Assembly (NCBI GenBank): GCA_016705005.1
Contig: JADIZB010000037.1
Span: forward strand, 1 to 64,000
Length of the DNA: 64,000 nucleotides
Reading direction: 5' to 3'
DNA from: Bacteroidales bacterium
GTDB taxonomy: Bacteria > Bacteroidota > Bacteroidia > Bacteroidales > Lentimicrobiaceae
How positions within the stretch are numbered: the stretch's first letter is position 1; each line of letters starts with the position of its first letter. A program made the translations under genes and the position numbers. Shown here piece after piece: positions 29,101 through 32,785 of the stretch. Under the pieces are notes generated by a model. That model did not search any database, was not told the DNA's origin, and saw only the letters and a list, made by a program, of their open reading frames with translations.

Positions 29101-31784
29101 TTTCACGTCAGGCGGTTGTTTATGCAGGTCCGGATGTCAGCATCTGTGAAGGATCTGTTCTGACTCTTGATCAGGCAACACAATCCAATGCAACCACCCT
29201 GCTCTGGACTACCAGCGGAACTGGAACATTCAGCGATCCGACCATTTTGAATCCTGTTTATACACCGGGCGCGAACGATATCAGTGCCGGTTCGGTAACG
29301 CTTACCCTGTCAGCCACTTCTGCAGCACCCTGCAGCCAGACCAGCGATGCCATGGTGCTTTCGATATCACGGCAGGCAACGGCCGATGCCGGGCCTGACG
29401 ATGCCATCTGTGGCAGTACATCTTATACACTTTCCGATGCAAACGCAGGCAATTACGTTTCGGTTTACTGGACAACATCCGGTACAGGGACATTCAGCAA
29501 CCCGAACCTGGTGAATCCTGTATATACACCCAGCCAGAATGACATTCAGGATGGCCTGGTGACGCTGACACTGACTGCTTATCCCGATGCTCCCTGCGGG
29601 AATGTTTCGGATGCAATGGTTCTAACCATTTCAGCCCCGGTTGAAATCTATGCCGGCCCTGATGCGACCATCTGTGAAGGCAGTTCCTGCCAGTTGGCAG
29701 ATGCCACCCAGTACAATACAGTTTCAGTATTGTGGATAACCAGCGGAACAGGAACATTTGATGATCCGACCCTCCTGAACCCGGTTTATACTCCCGGTGC
29801 AGAAGATATTCTGAATGGCTCGGTCACCCTGACCATTACTGGTGAGGCGGCACCTCCCTGCGACGATGTAAGTGACGATGTGGTTATTACAATTTCGCCC
29901 CAGGCAATAGCGTTTGCCGGTGAAGATTATACCATATGCGGTGGAATTTCCTATACCATCAGCGATGCGACAGTAACCAACGCTGAAACGATCCTCTGGA
30001 CAACTACCGGTACAGGTGTTTTCAATAACCCCGGCATTGCCAATCCTACTTACACACCCAGCCAGAATGATATCCTCGATGGTTATGTTAACCTGACTAT
30101 GATGGTAACTTCTGCAGAGCCATGTTCAGGAGATTCGGATGAGATGACGCTGAACATTTCACGTCAGGCAGAGGTAAATGCCGGTGCCGATGCTACCATT
30201 TGTGAAAATGAGACCTTCGTTCCGGTCGGGGCTTCACAGCAAAATGCAACATCCATCCTTTGGACAACCACAGGAACTGGAACATTCAGCGATGCAACCA
30301 TCCTTCTTCCGATATACACTCCCGGAGCCCAGGATATTGCTTCAGGTTCTGTAACACTGATTCTCAGTGCTGTTTCAGAAATCCCCTGCGTTGAGGTTTC
30401 AGATTCTCTGGTTTTGAGTTTCTCACTGCAGGCGATGGTCAGTGCAGGACAGGATGCAACTGTATGTTCCGGAGCCGACTATACCCTATCGGGAGCAGTT
30501 GCTTCGGGATACACATCATTGCTGTGGACAACTTCCGGAACCGGAATTTTCACCGATGCCACAGTCTTGAATGCATTGTATCTGCCGAGTAACAGCGATC
30601 TTTTCAACGGACAGGTTATTCTGACCCTAACAGCAGAGTCGGCAACCGGATGCGTTCCAGCTGCGGATCAGATGGTATTAACCATTGACGGTCTGCCATT
30701 TGCTGATGCCGGTCCCGATTTGTCGGTATGCGAGGGAGAGCCGTTACAGATTATTTCAGCGACGGCAGCAGACTATGTTACCATTTACTGGACATATACC
30801 GGTATGGGTTCCATGATAGGGACCAACACCCTGACACCAACTTATGTGCCGGCCGTGAATGAAACTGGCAACATAATACTGACCCTGAATGTCACCGGTT
30901 CTGAAGCCTGCGGAGGATTACTCTATTCGGATGAAATGATTCTGACCATAAAACAGAAAGTTGTTGCCGATGCCGGGGAAGATCAGACGATACCTTATAA
31001 TTCAACAACAAACCTTATCGGCAATGCCACCAACGGGTCGGGTTCGTATGTGTACAACTGGCAACCCTCAGGATTGCTCGTAAATAACAATACGCCCAAT
31101 CCTGAAACCCTGCAGCTAACCAATCATACTGATTTCATTCTTGTGGTAACGGATGTTGTAACCGGATGCCAGGATGTTGACACGATGAGGGTAACCATTG
31201 ATGGCATCAATTACCCACCGGTGGCCAACGATGATTTTGACACAACCAAATACAACACCCCTGTCAGGATCGACATTCTCGGAAACGATTCCGATCCTGA
31301 AAACGGAGCGCTGACCATCACATTCTGTGGCTATCCCCTGAACGGTCTGGTTATTCTGAACAGCAACAATACCATTACATATCAGCCATTCGAAGGCTTC
31401 TCGGGTGACGACAGCCTCTGCTATCAGATCTGCGACAAGGGAATTCCGGTGATGTGCGATCAGGCTATGGTATATATCCATGTTTTGCCCAAGCCCAACA
31501 TTGAAGATGTCGTCATCTACAACGGCATTTCTCCGAACAGCGACGGAATAAACGATACCTGGACCATCAAGGGTATAGAAGGCTTCCCCGACAACGAGGT
31601 GAAGATTTTCAACCGTTGGGGCGACAGGATCCGAAATCTTTCAAAGTACGATAACATCAATGTATTCTGGGATGGAACCAATGCAGAAGGTGAACCTGTT
31701 CCCGACGGCACTTACTACTATATTCTGGAGATCTGGGGTATAAAAACCTTCACCGGATGGATTTATGTAAGGAGCGAAAATTGA
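11136..31784 (+). CDS. Giant (6882 aa) multidomain T9SS type B surface adhesin
   Basis: This is a secreted repeat protein, intact over 20.6 kb. It begins with a signal peptide (hydrophobic LSVLIAAIIFIAGM, cut near LQAQ, residue 36). Approximate order: 16 PKD/Ig-like units at residues 37-1445 (AGPDQ..C, WTQVSGPN, TYTFRWTISNG); 10 Ig-like units at 1448-2373 (PDPxIxxQPxGTTIC, LNYQWQ); three mixed units; 18 cadherin-like tandem-95-type units at 2636-4500 (PPVALDDxxTTxEDTP, LTNDSDPEGDPL, NPNGSYIYTPD); two more PKD-like units; 22 AGxDATIC/YTP units of about 88 residues at 4670-6608; an Ig-like and a cadherin-like unit; then a gliding-type sorting domain at about 6795-6882 (ISPNSDGIND, IFNRWGDRI, VPDGTYYYILEI). 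Type B domains direct export through the T9SS and usually need a PorP/SprF partner, which is encoded 27 bases downstream. Adhesion or gliding is inferred; no catalytic domain is visible. Its length and intact frame contrast with the broken left paralogue. Confidence 0.93.
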   Translation: MSGKLHTSSRSNQSFLRLSVLIAAIIFIAGMELQAQNCSVNANVNRTICANETLTLIGSKAGLFTGDGTTIWSQVSGPSAVIVSPNSLETEVTGITGGYSYTFRLTTTCLDGSLIFDDVVYSVLMVHIANAGLDQMSCPASPAGNLAGNTPGTGSTGLWSIVGANNGVTILDPSLPNSGFNLTSGEGNTTLRWTTTHSSGCSSYDDMVITNIGGQLPVNAGPDQVLGNCFSTTQSATLSGSIGGNGTAGQGGLWTVVSGPGIPFIENPTNRNTGVSGLEEGVYVFRWSVSGPCVNGSDDMQITVPAPTSDVTTASVIGGSQIWCDGRTSTVLSGTPPYYTNETVLWQQTNGPGGVTIESPANPVTNITGLDGSSTYTFRYTIINNLTACASAETITVSFAGAPAINIVPTQLFTSCNSGTASIPYTSGGSGITQWSVLSGPSTPAYPTLPTGYFNAGGNPLVVTGLSIPGTYVISMRRYSNIGISCETAFDEISVIVSHTPTPSNAGTRQVLACNVFQTELTGNVPFVGSGTWSQASGPNNATIVSPTSPTTLITNLINGLYRFKWIISGGPACPAAQNNVTVLVASSIPTQAIAGPDQNVCVGTPVFLSGNFPVLNEFGTWTVLPSTPGITFSNINSPVSAVNGLIANTIYTFTWTITNACGNTSDNCTVNTGNTVGPIASDAGDDQCHDTGTTSITLDGNDPAPGVGFWNQLTGPSTTITNPALYSSTVTGMTDGNYTFEWVISSGGCLPTRDTIAVTISAPSTNSNAGSDIQVCGTTTFLTGNTPVIGTGNWTQMAGAGGATIVTPTSPTTEVTGLTDGVYTFYWTISNNACPASADSVNVYVSSPGSVANAGPDEGVCAQTTITMGATPPSSGTGIWTVVTGPNTPNIVDPTSPATIINNLVTGTYTFRWTVSGGPYCPPTSDEANVEVTLAANAGTDQSYCEATTAVNLEGTVSTAGTWSQDSGPNTATITTTSANTAVASGLIPGVYVFRFTISTPGCSTTDVMTVTLYQPPTTAVAGPDQDLCDAAVLTLDGNVPAFGTGSWTKIAGPGAGSFVPDANTPDATYTGAQPGVYVFVWTISNGTCSSGDQVRIENSASPTVSDAGPDQTQVCSDQATMAANLPLIGVGNWTQISGPNTAGISSVILPNTTITGLIPGVYTFRWTISNGVICASSSDDVVITALLTPTPADAGADQSLCNQAATTMDATILTIGTGLWTQVSGPNSAVFADATSPTSDVSNLISGVYVFEWTTTEGFCTSADQLLVRNDALPTVADAGTDQDICLFSPLILSGNTPVTGTGQWTQTAGPIAVNILTPDSPTTSVIGALSGSYTFEWTISNGSCASSVDAVDVIINDIPDQALAGADQSLCNTGNTYLNGNNPSIGTGTWSQVSGPNTATITDPSDRQTEVTGLVAGTYTFKWEIANGSCTSSDNMLVVHHPDISVSGPSDNTICNGGTATLSISASGGTGGYTYQWESSADGNVPWSTISGASNSSYITAALAADQYYRCLVNASCGDTYSSIAHVTVVPDPAITVQPAGTTICSGSSTTLSVTATGGTPSLNYQWQSSPNGTSGWVNAGTNSNSYTTAVLTQTTYFRVIISAAGNGCNSVTSSVVAVSVPRIMTQPVSSSVCTGGAVNALSIIVDPGSSTLGYQWESSAALAGPYSSVTGGSGANTASYITDVLTATTYFRCVVTVTSPACADLVSGTATITVVPDPTINTQPTGTTICTGGTHALTVSATGGTPSLNYQWQSSTTGGAPWTNVGTNSASYTTAALAATTYYQVLVSATGTDCNTATSTTATVTVVPDPTISIQPVGATICNGGTHSMTITATGNVPPGSLNYQWQISNTGTGGWTNVGTNSDSYTTAALAATRYYRVLVTQTASGCSTTSANAQVTVVPDPNITTQPTGASICYGGDHTMTIAAAGGTPSLNYQWQISTTGAGGPWSDLTGETGTGYTTPATYATTWYRVIVSATGAGCATVTSNVATVTVEGDPIIDVQPAGAEICSGGNHSMSISASGGTPSLNYQWEYSTNGSGGPWTVIGGATANSYTTPALTVTTWYHVVVTAPGSDCNTTTTSAAEVTVVPDPAISVQPADITICSGTSTVLSVTALNGTPSLNYVWETSANGTNGWATIGGNSNTYTTALLTQTTYYRVTVSATGNGCNSITSNVVAVSVPRILTQPAGSSICSGGTHAMSVSIESGSATVGYQWQFSDFDCSSGWSDIGGATASTYTATILPVTGTRYYRCQISLTSPDCATLVTDCTPVIVVADPAIVSQPSGTTLCEGSAHSMTVLASGGTPSLTYQWQSSSALAGPYSNVTGGSGSNTATYVTPALSSTTYYQVIVSASGVGCASVTSSPVTVAINEEATANAGSDDAICSNDSYTLSGASATNYTNLLWTTSGTGTFNNPAAINPVYTPGASDITTGSVILTLTAYANAPCVNAVSSMTLTISAFPTAIAGSDATVCQGTAYTVSGATATNYASLLWTAPGPGSLSNAATLTPTYTPTPAQTGTVTLTLTANPNGTCSASTDQMMITIDTAPTTAIAGIDQSFCKSTTSTNMTANTPVSGIGEWLQLSGPNSALIADDTDPVTLVSNLVTGIYFFQWTISNGVCTTSSDLVQIAVLNCGPVALDDNFNTPEDSPLSDNILTNDNDPDGDPLTVTQFVVGGTPYPAGSTVSIPGIGVIIVYSNGLFTFTPEPDYTGLVPTIPYTISDGTSTSTADLNITVIPVNDPPVAVDEIVTTPEDTPAGGNLLTNDSDPDSDPIGITLYVIAGDLTIYYPGDLAVIPGIGTLMINADGSYIFTPASGYNGPVPVATYTISDGSLTDTATLNIFVNPVNDLPLAVDDDVNTPEDTPVTGNLLTNDSDPDGDPLIITLFIVGGVTYPAGAAVNIPGVGLITIYSNGLFNFSPSLNYTGPVPAIPYTITDGNGGTDSANLNITITGVNDAPVAVNDSNSTPEDMAVSGDVLTNDSDPEGDPLAVTQFVVDGDATVYLPGDMATITGIGTIVINTGGTYTFTPELNYNGTVPTVTYTISDGNGGSDTADLDITVTPVNDPPVALDDNNTTNEDTPVSGTVIANDSDVDGNLNPASYSILAWPANGTLVLNPNGSYIYTPDPDFNGTDTFTYEVCDLGLPVICDPATVTITINGDNDAPVAVNDSNTTPEDVAVSGDVLTNDSDPEGDPLAVTQFVVDGDATVYLPGDMATITGIGTIVIYTDGTYTFTPELNYNGTVPTVTYTISDGNGGSDTADLDITVTPVNDPPVALDDNNTTNEDTPVSGTVIANDSDVDGNLNPASYSILAWPANGTLVLNPNGSYIYTPDPDFNGTDTFTYEVCDLGLPVICDQATVTITINGDNDAPVAVNDSNTTPEDMAVSGDVLTNDSDPEGDPLAVTQFVVDGDATVYLPGDMATITGIGTIVINTGGTYTFTPELNYNGTVPTITYSISDGNGGSDTADLDITVTPVNDPPVALDDNNTTNEDTPVSGTVIANDSDVDGNLNPASYSVVSGPANGSLVLNPNGSYVYTPDPDFNGTDTFTYEVCDLGLPVICDPATVTITINGDNDAPVAYDDYTTTQEENPVSGNVLSNDSDPEGDPLVITQFVIDGDVTIYLPGDVATITGIGTIVINTDGTFTFTPDTDYNGSVPAVDYTITDGNGGSDTGTLFISVTPLNDPPVALDDSNTTNEDTPVSGTVIANDSDVDGNLNPASYSVVTGPVNGILVLNPNGTYTYTPDPDFFGTDTFIYGVCDLGLPVYCVQATVTITINSNNDFPVAVNDIAITPEDTPVSGNVLTNDSDPDGDPLTVVDFTIDGTNFPAGSTAVLTGVGSLVINTDGTFTFIPEPGFNGTVPVADYTITDGTDNAMATLSIFVNPTNDFPVALDDSYSTPEDTPFNDNILLNDSDPDSDPLSVVSFNVGGITFPAGASVNIPAIGNVTIYSNGLIVFVPAGGFNGNVPTIPYTITDGNGGTAAAVIDILVTPLNDAPLAYDDYSITPEEAPVSGDVLTNDTDPEGDPLTVTDFTVNGTTYPSGTTATITGVGTILLNSDGTFTFTPDTDYNGSVPAVDYTITDGNGGSDTGTLFITVTPLNDPPVALDDTITTSEDTPINGTVIANDSDVDGNLNPSSYSVITWPVNGTLVLNPNGSYIYTPDSDFNGTDTFTYGVCDLGLPVYCVQATVTITINPVNDDPLALNDLNTTPEDTPVGGNVLTNDTDPEGDLLTVTRFVVDGDATVYLPGDVATIPGVGTISINTDGTYSFIPDLNYNGTVPTVTYTISDGNGGSDTAELDITVIPVNDPPVAVVDYFVTAEDTPVSGTVNTNDFDVDGNLNPVSYLLTGDVTNGTLSFNASGAFVYTPDAGFSGTDNFIYSLCDLGIPVECDTAIVYITISGVNDPPVVMNESVAVCSGNTVTGNVLANGDYDPEGTALTVDLVPVSGPAGGVFNIFADGSFTYTANAGFTGIEEIVISLCDAGIPLPSACSNDTIFIDVLEPALANAGPDQDLCNLTFTLLDGNTVAASDVEWTQISGPPCIIVAENTPDAIAFGLIPGTYVFSYAVDNGSCSDTDEVTVVNWSTPTIANAGPDQSLCDQSSTSLAANIPVSGSGNWSQQSGPSAAIIADPTDPSVTISNLVAGSYEFRWTISNGPVCTPSSDDVIISIANDASASAGPDATICQGSDHILSGASAGNYTSILWTTSGSGTFSDPAAVNPVYTPSNSDIIDGTVTLAILAVSASPCPDATDQMVLDISRQAIVTAGLDATICEGSSHTLSTAFAVSATGYLWATSGDGTFNDATILNPVYTPGTADISSGTVILTLTALSAAPCGPSGDLMVLSISQQASANAGMDATICEGSAYTLADATAPDASTVLWTTSGTGTFNNAALVNPVYTPSPNDILDGFVTLTLTVTSATPCPGDTDQMVLTISHQAIVNAGVNATICEGSSYSPVTALAVNATSLLWTSNGDGAFDDATILNPVYTPGTNDIATGTVTLTLTAQSATPCGPALDAMVLSISQQASANAGMDATICEGSTYTLSDATAPDASTVLWTTSGTGTFNNAALVNPVYTPSPNDILDGFVTLTMSVTSASPCSGDVDLMLLNINRLAVVSAGFDAAICEGQTFTPVTASATNAVSLLWTTSGTGTFDDATVLYPVYTPGAADITAGTVLLTLTAPSAFPCPVATDDMILTVSPQAIAFAGTDAVICEGSAYSLADAVATNAANILWTTSGTGTFSNQTIANPVYTPSPNDILDGFVTLTMIVNSDPPCGGDFDEMVLTISRQANVYAGPDVSICNAIPYLISGASGQFTTSILWTTSGTGTFDDATTLNPEYTPGPEDLTAGSVTLTLTAQSSAPCGPDSDAMILTISQQATAYAGADNIICEGSVYAIGDATTTNAASVLWTTSGTGLFNNPTLVNPTYIPSPNDIQDGSVTLTMFVNSAAPCIGVSDAMVLTISRQAFVNAGPNAAICEGSDYAVITATQQFATGILWTTSGTGTFDDPTLINPVYTPGASDLSAGTVTLTITGQSAAPCTPVSDDMILTISPQATAYAGADNIICEGSAYTLTDASATSAVTVIWTSSGTGFFNNPALINPTYIPSQSDIQDGAVTLTMFVTSASPCPGVSDVMVLGISRQAAVDAGQNAAICEGSSFSLSAATSQNATGLLWTTSGTGTFDDASILNPIYTPGADDILAGTVTLTITGQSASPCGPDSDQMVLTISHQASANAGADNIICEGSTYTIADATAVNAVTVYWTTTGTGVFNNPALVNPTYIPSPNDILDGSVTLTMYVSSASPCTGASDAMVLGISRQAFVDAGQNAAICEGSAYTLSGATSQNATGLLWTTSGTGSFDDPTILHPAYTPGAEDIAAGSVILTLTGQSAAPCGPDSDAMTLVISQQATAYAGEDATICEGSTYTLTDAVAGDALSILWTTTGTGIFNNPAIANPTYIPSQNDILDGMVVLTMYANAASPCPGASDAMVLSISRQAVVYAGPDVSICEGSVLTLDQATQSNATTLLWTTSGTGTFSDPTILNPVYTPGANDISAGSVTLTLSATSAAPCSQTSDAMVLSISRQATADAGPDDAICGSTSYTLSDANAGNYVSVYWTTSGTGTFSNPNLVNPVYTPSQNDIQDGLVTLTLTAYPDAPCGNVSDAMVLTISAPVEIYAGPDATICEGSSCQLADATQYNTVSVLWITSGTGTFDDPTLLNPVYTPGAEDILNGSVTLTITGEAAPPCDDVSDDVVITISPQAIAFAGEDYTICGGISYTISDATVTNAETILWTTTGTGVFNNPGIANPTYTPSQNDILDGYVNLTMMVTSAEPCSGDSDEMTLNISRQAEVNAGADATICENETFVPVGASQQNATSILWTTTGTGTFSDATILLPIYTPGAQDIASGSVTLILSAVSEIPCVEVSDSLVLSFSLQAMVSAGQDATVCSGADYTLSGAVASGYTSLLWTTSGTGIFTDATVLNALYLPSNSDLFNGQVILTLTAESATGCVPAADQMVLTIDGLPFADAGPDLSVCEGEPLQIISATAADYVTIYWTYTGMGSMIGTNTLTPTYVPAVNETGNIILTLNVTGSEACGGLLYSDEMILTIKQKVVADAGEDQTIPYNSTTNLIGNATNGSGSYVYNWQPSGLLVNNNTPNPETLQLTNHTDFILVVTDVVTGCQDVDTMRVTIDGINYPPVANDDFDTTKYNTPVRIDILGNDSDPENGALTITFCGYPLNGLVILNSNNTITYQPFEGFSGDDSLCYQICDKGIPVMCDQAMVYIHVLPKPNIEDVVIYNGISPNSDGINDTWTIKGIEGFPDNEVKIFNRWGDRIRNLSKYDNINVFWDGTNAEGEPVPDGTYYYILEIWGIKTFTGWIYVRSEN
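11244..15460 (+). repeat. PKD-like repeat array (about 16 units)
   Basis: These are coding repeats of roughly 85-95 residues inside the giant adhesin. Each opens with an AGxDQxxC motif, has a central GxWxQxSGPN and a closing TYTFxWTISNG followed by a cysteine. Two conserved cysteines per unit suggest either a disulfide or a structural pair. DNA similarity between units is moderate, so this array is older than the 618-bp array further on. Confidence 0.75.
15477..18255 (+). repeat. Ig-like repeat array (10 units)
   Basis: Ten units of about 92 residues start near 15477, 15740, 16010, 16295, 16575, 16850, 17130, 17410, 17690 and 17965. They share a QPxGTTIC opening, a GGTPSLNYQWQ core tryptophan motif and a TYYRVxVSAxGxGC end. 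This is the common bacterial Ig-like beta-sandwich pattern with one cysteine in strand B and one in strand F. Confidence 0.78.
19040..24640 (+). repeat. Cadherin-like / tandem-95-type repeat array (18 units)
   Basis: Eighteen units of about 100 residues each begin PPVAxDDxxTTxEDTP and contain NDSDPEGDPL, a NxDGTYTFTPxxNYNG motif and a closing ISDGNGGSDTADLxITV or CDLGLPVxCxxATVTITI strand. The many conserved Asp and Asn residues (NDSDPDGD) are the usual calcium-binding pattern of this family. Two alternating subtypes, a long and a short one, form dimers of about 206 residues. Confidence 0.78.
20021..21874 (+). repeat. Three near-identical 618-bp tandem repeats
   Basis: The string gaatgacagc that opens each 206-codon dimer recurs at 20021, 20639 and 21257, an exact period of 618 bases. 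The three copies differ at only scattered positions, far fewer than neighbouring cadherin-like units. This is a recent in-frame duplication or gene-conversion tract inside the giant adhesin gene. Confidence 0.88.
25145..30960 (+). repeat. AGxDATIC/YTP repeat array (22 units of about 264 bp)
   Basis: Twenty-two units of about 88 residues carry AGxDATICEG, ILWTTSGTGTF, NPVYTPS or NPTYIPS, NDIxDGxVTLTM and D.MVLxISRQA motifs. A- and B-type units alternate, giving an effective period near 528 bases. This is the same repeat type that makes up most of the left adhesin, showing that the two giant genes share ancestry. Confidence 0.82.
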
Positions 31785-31811
31785 TTCTGAACAACACAAA
31801 CACAAACAGAT

Positions 31812-32726
31812 ATGAAAAAGATAACCGGCTTAGTTTTCCTGTTGATCAGTTTCTCGGCTTTTGCCCAGCAGGACCCTTTGTTCAGCCAGTATATGTTCAA
31901 CAAGCTTGTATTAAACCCGGCCTATGCCGGCAGCCGTGAGGTGCTTACCATCGATATGCTTGACCGCTATCAGTGGGTTGGCATTGACGGTGCTCCCCGG
32001 ACTTTTACGGTCGGGGCCCACATGGCCACCCGAAACAACAAGGTAGGCCTGGGTTTTTATGCTTACCGTGATGCCCTGGGGCCAACTGTAAATCAGGGGC
32101 TGATGGCTACTTATTCCTACAGGCTGTTGTTGGGGACAGGCAACCTCTCATTCGGAATTCAGGCGGGCTTCAAGTACTTCGATTTTGACTGGACCAAAAT
32201 GAACCTGGAAAATTCAGACTATACGTTCAACCCCCAGGATATACAACGGTTTACACCGGATGCCAATTTTGGGATCTATTACCAGAGCAACAGGTTCTTT
32301 GCAGGGTTATCATCAAAACAACTCTTTCAGAATGAATATGGTGTTGCGACTGTAGGGGATAAAACCACCTATTCAAAGTTGCTGAGGCATTTCTATGGTA
32401 TGGCCGGGGCAGCATTTCCGGTTGACGATAAGATAATTTTCAGACCGTCGGTTCTTGCGAAATTCGTGAAAAATGCACCGCTTCAGGTCGATTTCAATGC
32501 CAGCCTTTTGTTCGGGGATATTTTCTGGATAGGCGCTTCCTACAGAACCGAAAAGGCCATTGTATTCCTTACCGAATTCAGAATTTCGGAAAAATTCAGG
32601 GTCGGCTACTCCTATGATATGTACCTGAACGAACTTCAGCCGCACAACAAGGGTTCACATGAGATACGATTGGGCATTGACCTTGATCTTTACCATTCTC
32701 GTATGATGACACCCAGGTACTTCTGA
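31812..32726 (+). CDS. PorP/SprF-family T9SS outer-membrane protein
   Basis: This 304-residue outer-membrane protein has a signal peptide ending FSAFAQ, the family opening QDPLFSQYMFNKLVLNPAYAG, mid-protein GFYAYRD and RFTPDANFGIYYQ, and a C-terminal strand pattern (KGSHEIRLGIDLDL) fitting a beta-barrel. SprF-like paralogues are known to be needed for secretion or surface attachment of one particular type B adhesin each, usually encoded next to it. Here the gene follows the giant adhesin by 27 bases and precedes the PorE-like gene by 59, so the three are probably one operon. It is complete and closely matches the frameshifted copy at 7165. Which of core PorP or an accessory SprF it is cannot be decided from sequence; the context favours the accessory role. 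Confidence 0.92.
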   Translation: MKKITGLVFLLISFSAFAQQDPLFSQYMFNKLVLNPAYAGSREVLTIDMLDRYQWVGIDGAPRTFTVGAHMATRNNKVGLGFYAYRDALGPTVNQGLMATYSYRLLLGTGNLSFGIQAGFKYFDFDWTKMNLENSDYTFNPQDIQRFTPDANFGIYYQSNRFFAGLSSKQLFQNEYGVATVGDKTTYSKLLRHFYGMAGAAFPVDDKIIFRPSVLAKFVKNAPLQVDFNASLLFGDIFWIGASYRTEKAIVFLTEFRISEKFRVGYSYDMYLNELQPHNKGSHEIRLGIDLDLYHSRMMTPRYF

Positions 32727-32785
32727 CCCGTGATGGCCTGTCAAAACTATTGTCCATTGTAACAAGGAATTAATAAGAAACACGA

